Assembly (NCBI GenBank): GCA_036365455.1
Contig: JAWQUS010000022.1
Location: forward strand, 1,550,001-1,614,000
DNA length: 64,000 nucleotides
Reading direction: 5' to 3'
Source: Macrosoma leucophasiata
Lineage: Eukaryota > Arthropoda > Insecta > Lepidoptera > Hedylidae
The position numbers and the translations under genes were made by a program. Below, one piece after another: positions 62,888-64,000 of this stretch. Position 1 is the stretch's first letter, and each line of letters starts with the position of its first letter. The notes under the pieces were generated by a model. That model saw only the letters and a program-made list of their open reading frames with translations, was not told the DNA's origin and ran no database searches.

Positions 62888-63243
62888 TTTTTTTTTTTTT
62901 TTTTTATGTAATCGAAGTGGCAAACAAGCATGCAGTTCACATTGATGTTAAGTGATGACTGCAGCCTATAGACACCCACACAAAGACCACGATCAAAATG
63001 CAGATGAAAGAAAGAAAAAAGAAAGAAAGAAAAAAACACTTTATTGATACAGATGCGTTACCACTCCTGAGGCCTAAGGTGTTATGCCTCTGTGCCGGAA
63101 ATTACAGGGCCGTACATTACCACCTGACCGGAACACGATAGTGCTGAACACTACCGAACACTACCATTTAGCGGCAAGTATATTAGGTAATGCGGTGGAG
63201 CCTACGCCCGCGAGCTCCGTCACTGGAGCTCTACCACCAGTAA
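62888..63243 (-). repeat. SINE-A copy with a 44-bp insert
   Basis: T-run at 62887-62905 to CTGGTGGTAGAGCTCC on the sense strand; interrupted at 63006-63049; CCGAACACTA is duplicated near 63150. Confidence 0.88.
63006..63049 (-). mobile_element. Minimal LINE 3' stub
   Basis: On minus: ATCAATAAAGTG with AATAAA, then T- and CTTTC-runs. CAGATG occurs on both sides of the insert within SINE-A. Confidence 0.7.
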
Positions 63244-63335
63244 GAATATAATAATTTAGAATTATTTAAATAAATTTAATAAAGAGGTATTTAAAAAAAA
63301 AATCTATGCATATACATTCCTTACTATATTTATAA

Positions 63336-63475
63336 CTAGCAGTGCCCGCTACTTCATCCGCTTGAGAATTTTTGATTGTTCAGTTATCTACCTTCCACAT
63401 CTCAATCAGCCCAGTACTTTCGGAGCTAATGGCTATGAAAGACAGTCAGAAAGACAGACATACGAGTAATCTTAT
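63336..63475. repeat. CTAGCAGTGCCCGC repeat fragment
   Basis: TAACTAGCAGTGCCCGCTAC start, AAAGACAGTCAGAAAGACAG and TCTTATAAGG; related to the CTAG-type repeats. Confidence 0.5.
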
Positions 63476-63884
63476 AAGGGATCAGGTTTGTGGTTTTAAC
63501 TGCGCAAGGCTTCAATAATAATTAAAAGTGTGTGGCCACAATATTTGCGCAAACTCATAGAACTGTCATTGCTTGTGCAAGCTTAAATTTGCTCATAAGA
63601 ACGTAGCTGCGTGACCGGCTTTATTGCAAAAAAATACACCCTCTAAATCATGACCATGCACACTTTCCAATAAAAAAATATTTCCCGCCAACTGCACAGA
63701 TACAAAAGACCATGTCCGCGTCGATACCAGCAGAATTTATGATAATATTCGTTAAATAATAGAGAAGGATCGTATTAAGAAACAAATTCTTGTTTCTTTC
63801 TTGGGGTGGTTCAACCGAGGCGCGGAAAGGGTAATTTCTAAGATAGGGATGTGCGTGTGTCGATGAAAATATCGATATTATTTT

Positions 63885-64000
63885 AGATTTCCCTGGCCAC
63901 TACTACGCTAGGCTCCTGGGTCCGATTCCCAGGTCGGGGGCTATTAGAGATAAGGGTGTAAAATCCTTTATCTCTGGTTTTATTGGGATTTTTCCATTTT
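63885..64000 (+). repeat. SINE-C copy cut by the window end
   Basis: CCACTACTACGCTAGGCTCC, GGGTCCGATTCCCAGGTCGG, then TAAAATCCTTTATCTCTGG. Confidence 0.85.

Overview
The window is animal nuclear DNA, almost certainly from a moth or butterfly (Lepidoptera). Genes are split by introns with GT-AG borders, non-coding DNA is AT-rich, and nearly all of it is interspersed repeats of lepidopteran type: Helitron-like TCCCTAC...CTAG elements, tRNA-headed SINEs, hAT-type MITEs and LINE 3' ends. A PREP/PKNOX TALE homeobox gene is present, a family Drosophila is understood to lack. The species cannot be named from the sequence alone. There is no operon, CRISPR array, phage or plasmid feature. LAYOUT: 1-838 is a 15-bp minisatellite. 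2686-13541 (+) holds the last five coding exons (342 residues plus stop) of a CD36/scavenger receptor class B gene; its 5' exons lie left of the window. 13542-32123 is a repeat-filled interval between two convergent genes. 32124-45650 (-) holds ten coding exons of a complete PKNOX/PREP homeobox gene (370 aa). 45707-64000 shows no recognisable host exon and is dense in repeats, including a Penelope-like GIY-YIG remnant and LINE ends. GENES: the CD36-family protein would be a two-pass membrane receptor or transporter with a Cys-rich ectodomain; it has an unusually long C-terminal cytoplasmic tail of about 129 residues. The PKNOX protein would be a nuclear DNA-binding partner of PBX/Extradenticle. 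No sequence evidence links the two genes beyond tail-to-tail position. REPEAT NAMES USED BELOW: SINE-A (poly-A, starts ACTGGTGGTAGAGCTCC); SINE-B and SINE-C (tRNA-headed, single heads); SINE-T (tRNA-headed, often inverted dimers); MITE-1 (AGAGAATATGTAATAATAC end); MITE-2 (TATTGCACATCGAG TIR); MITE-3 (AAAGGAGATGTTGC TIR); MITE-4 (TGACGTGACAACGTC); MITE-5 (hAT type, CATAGAGCAACAC TIR); MITE-6 (palindrome, CCCCCTTATTCATAAACGT); RET-J (poly-A retroposon ending GCGATGCCATAAT); HEL (Helitron-like). MOST UNUSUAL: tRNA-headed retroposons built as inverted dimers, plus one four-unit 301-bp tandem array, several bounded by 13-17 bp target duplications; and a 21-bp minisatellite that repeats the 5' splice site of the PKNOX homeodomain exon.
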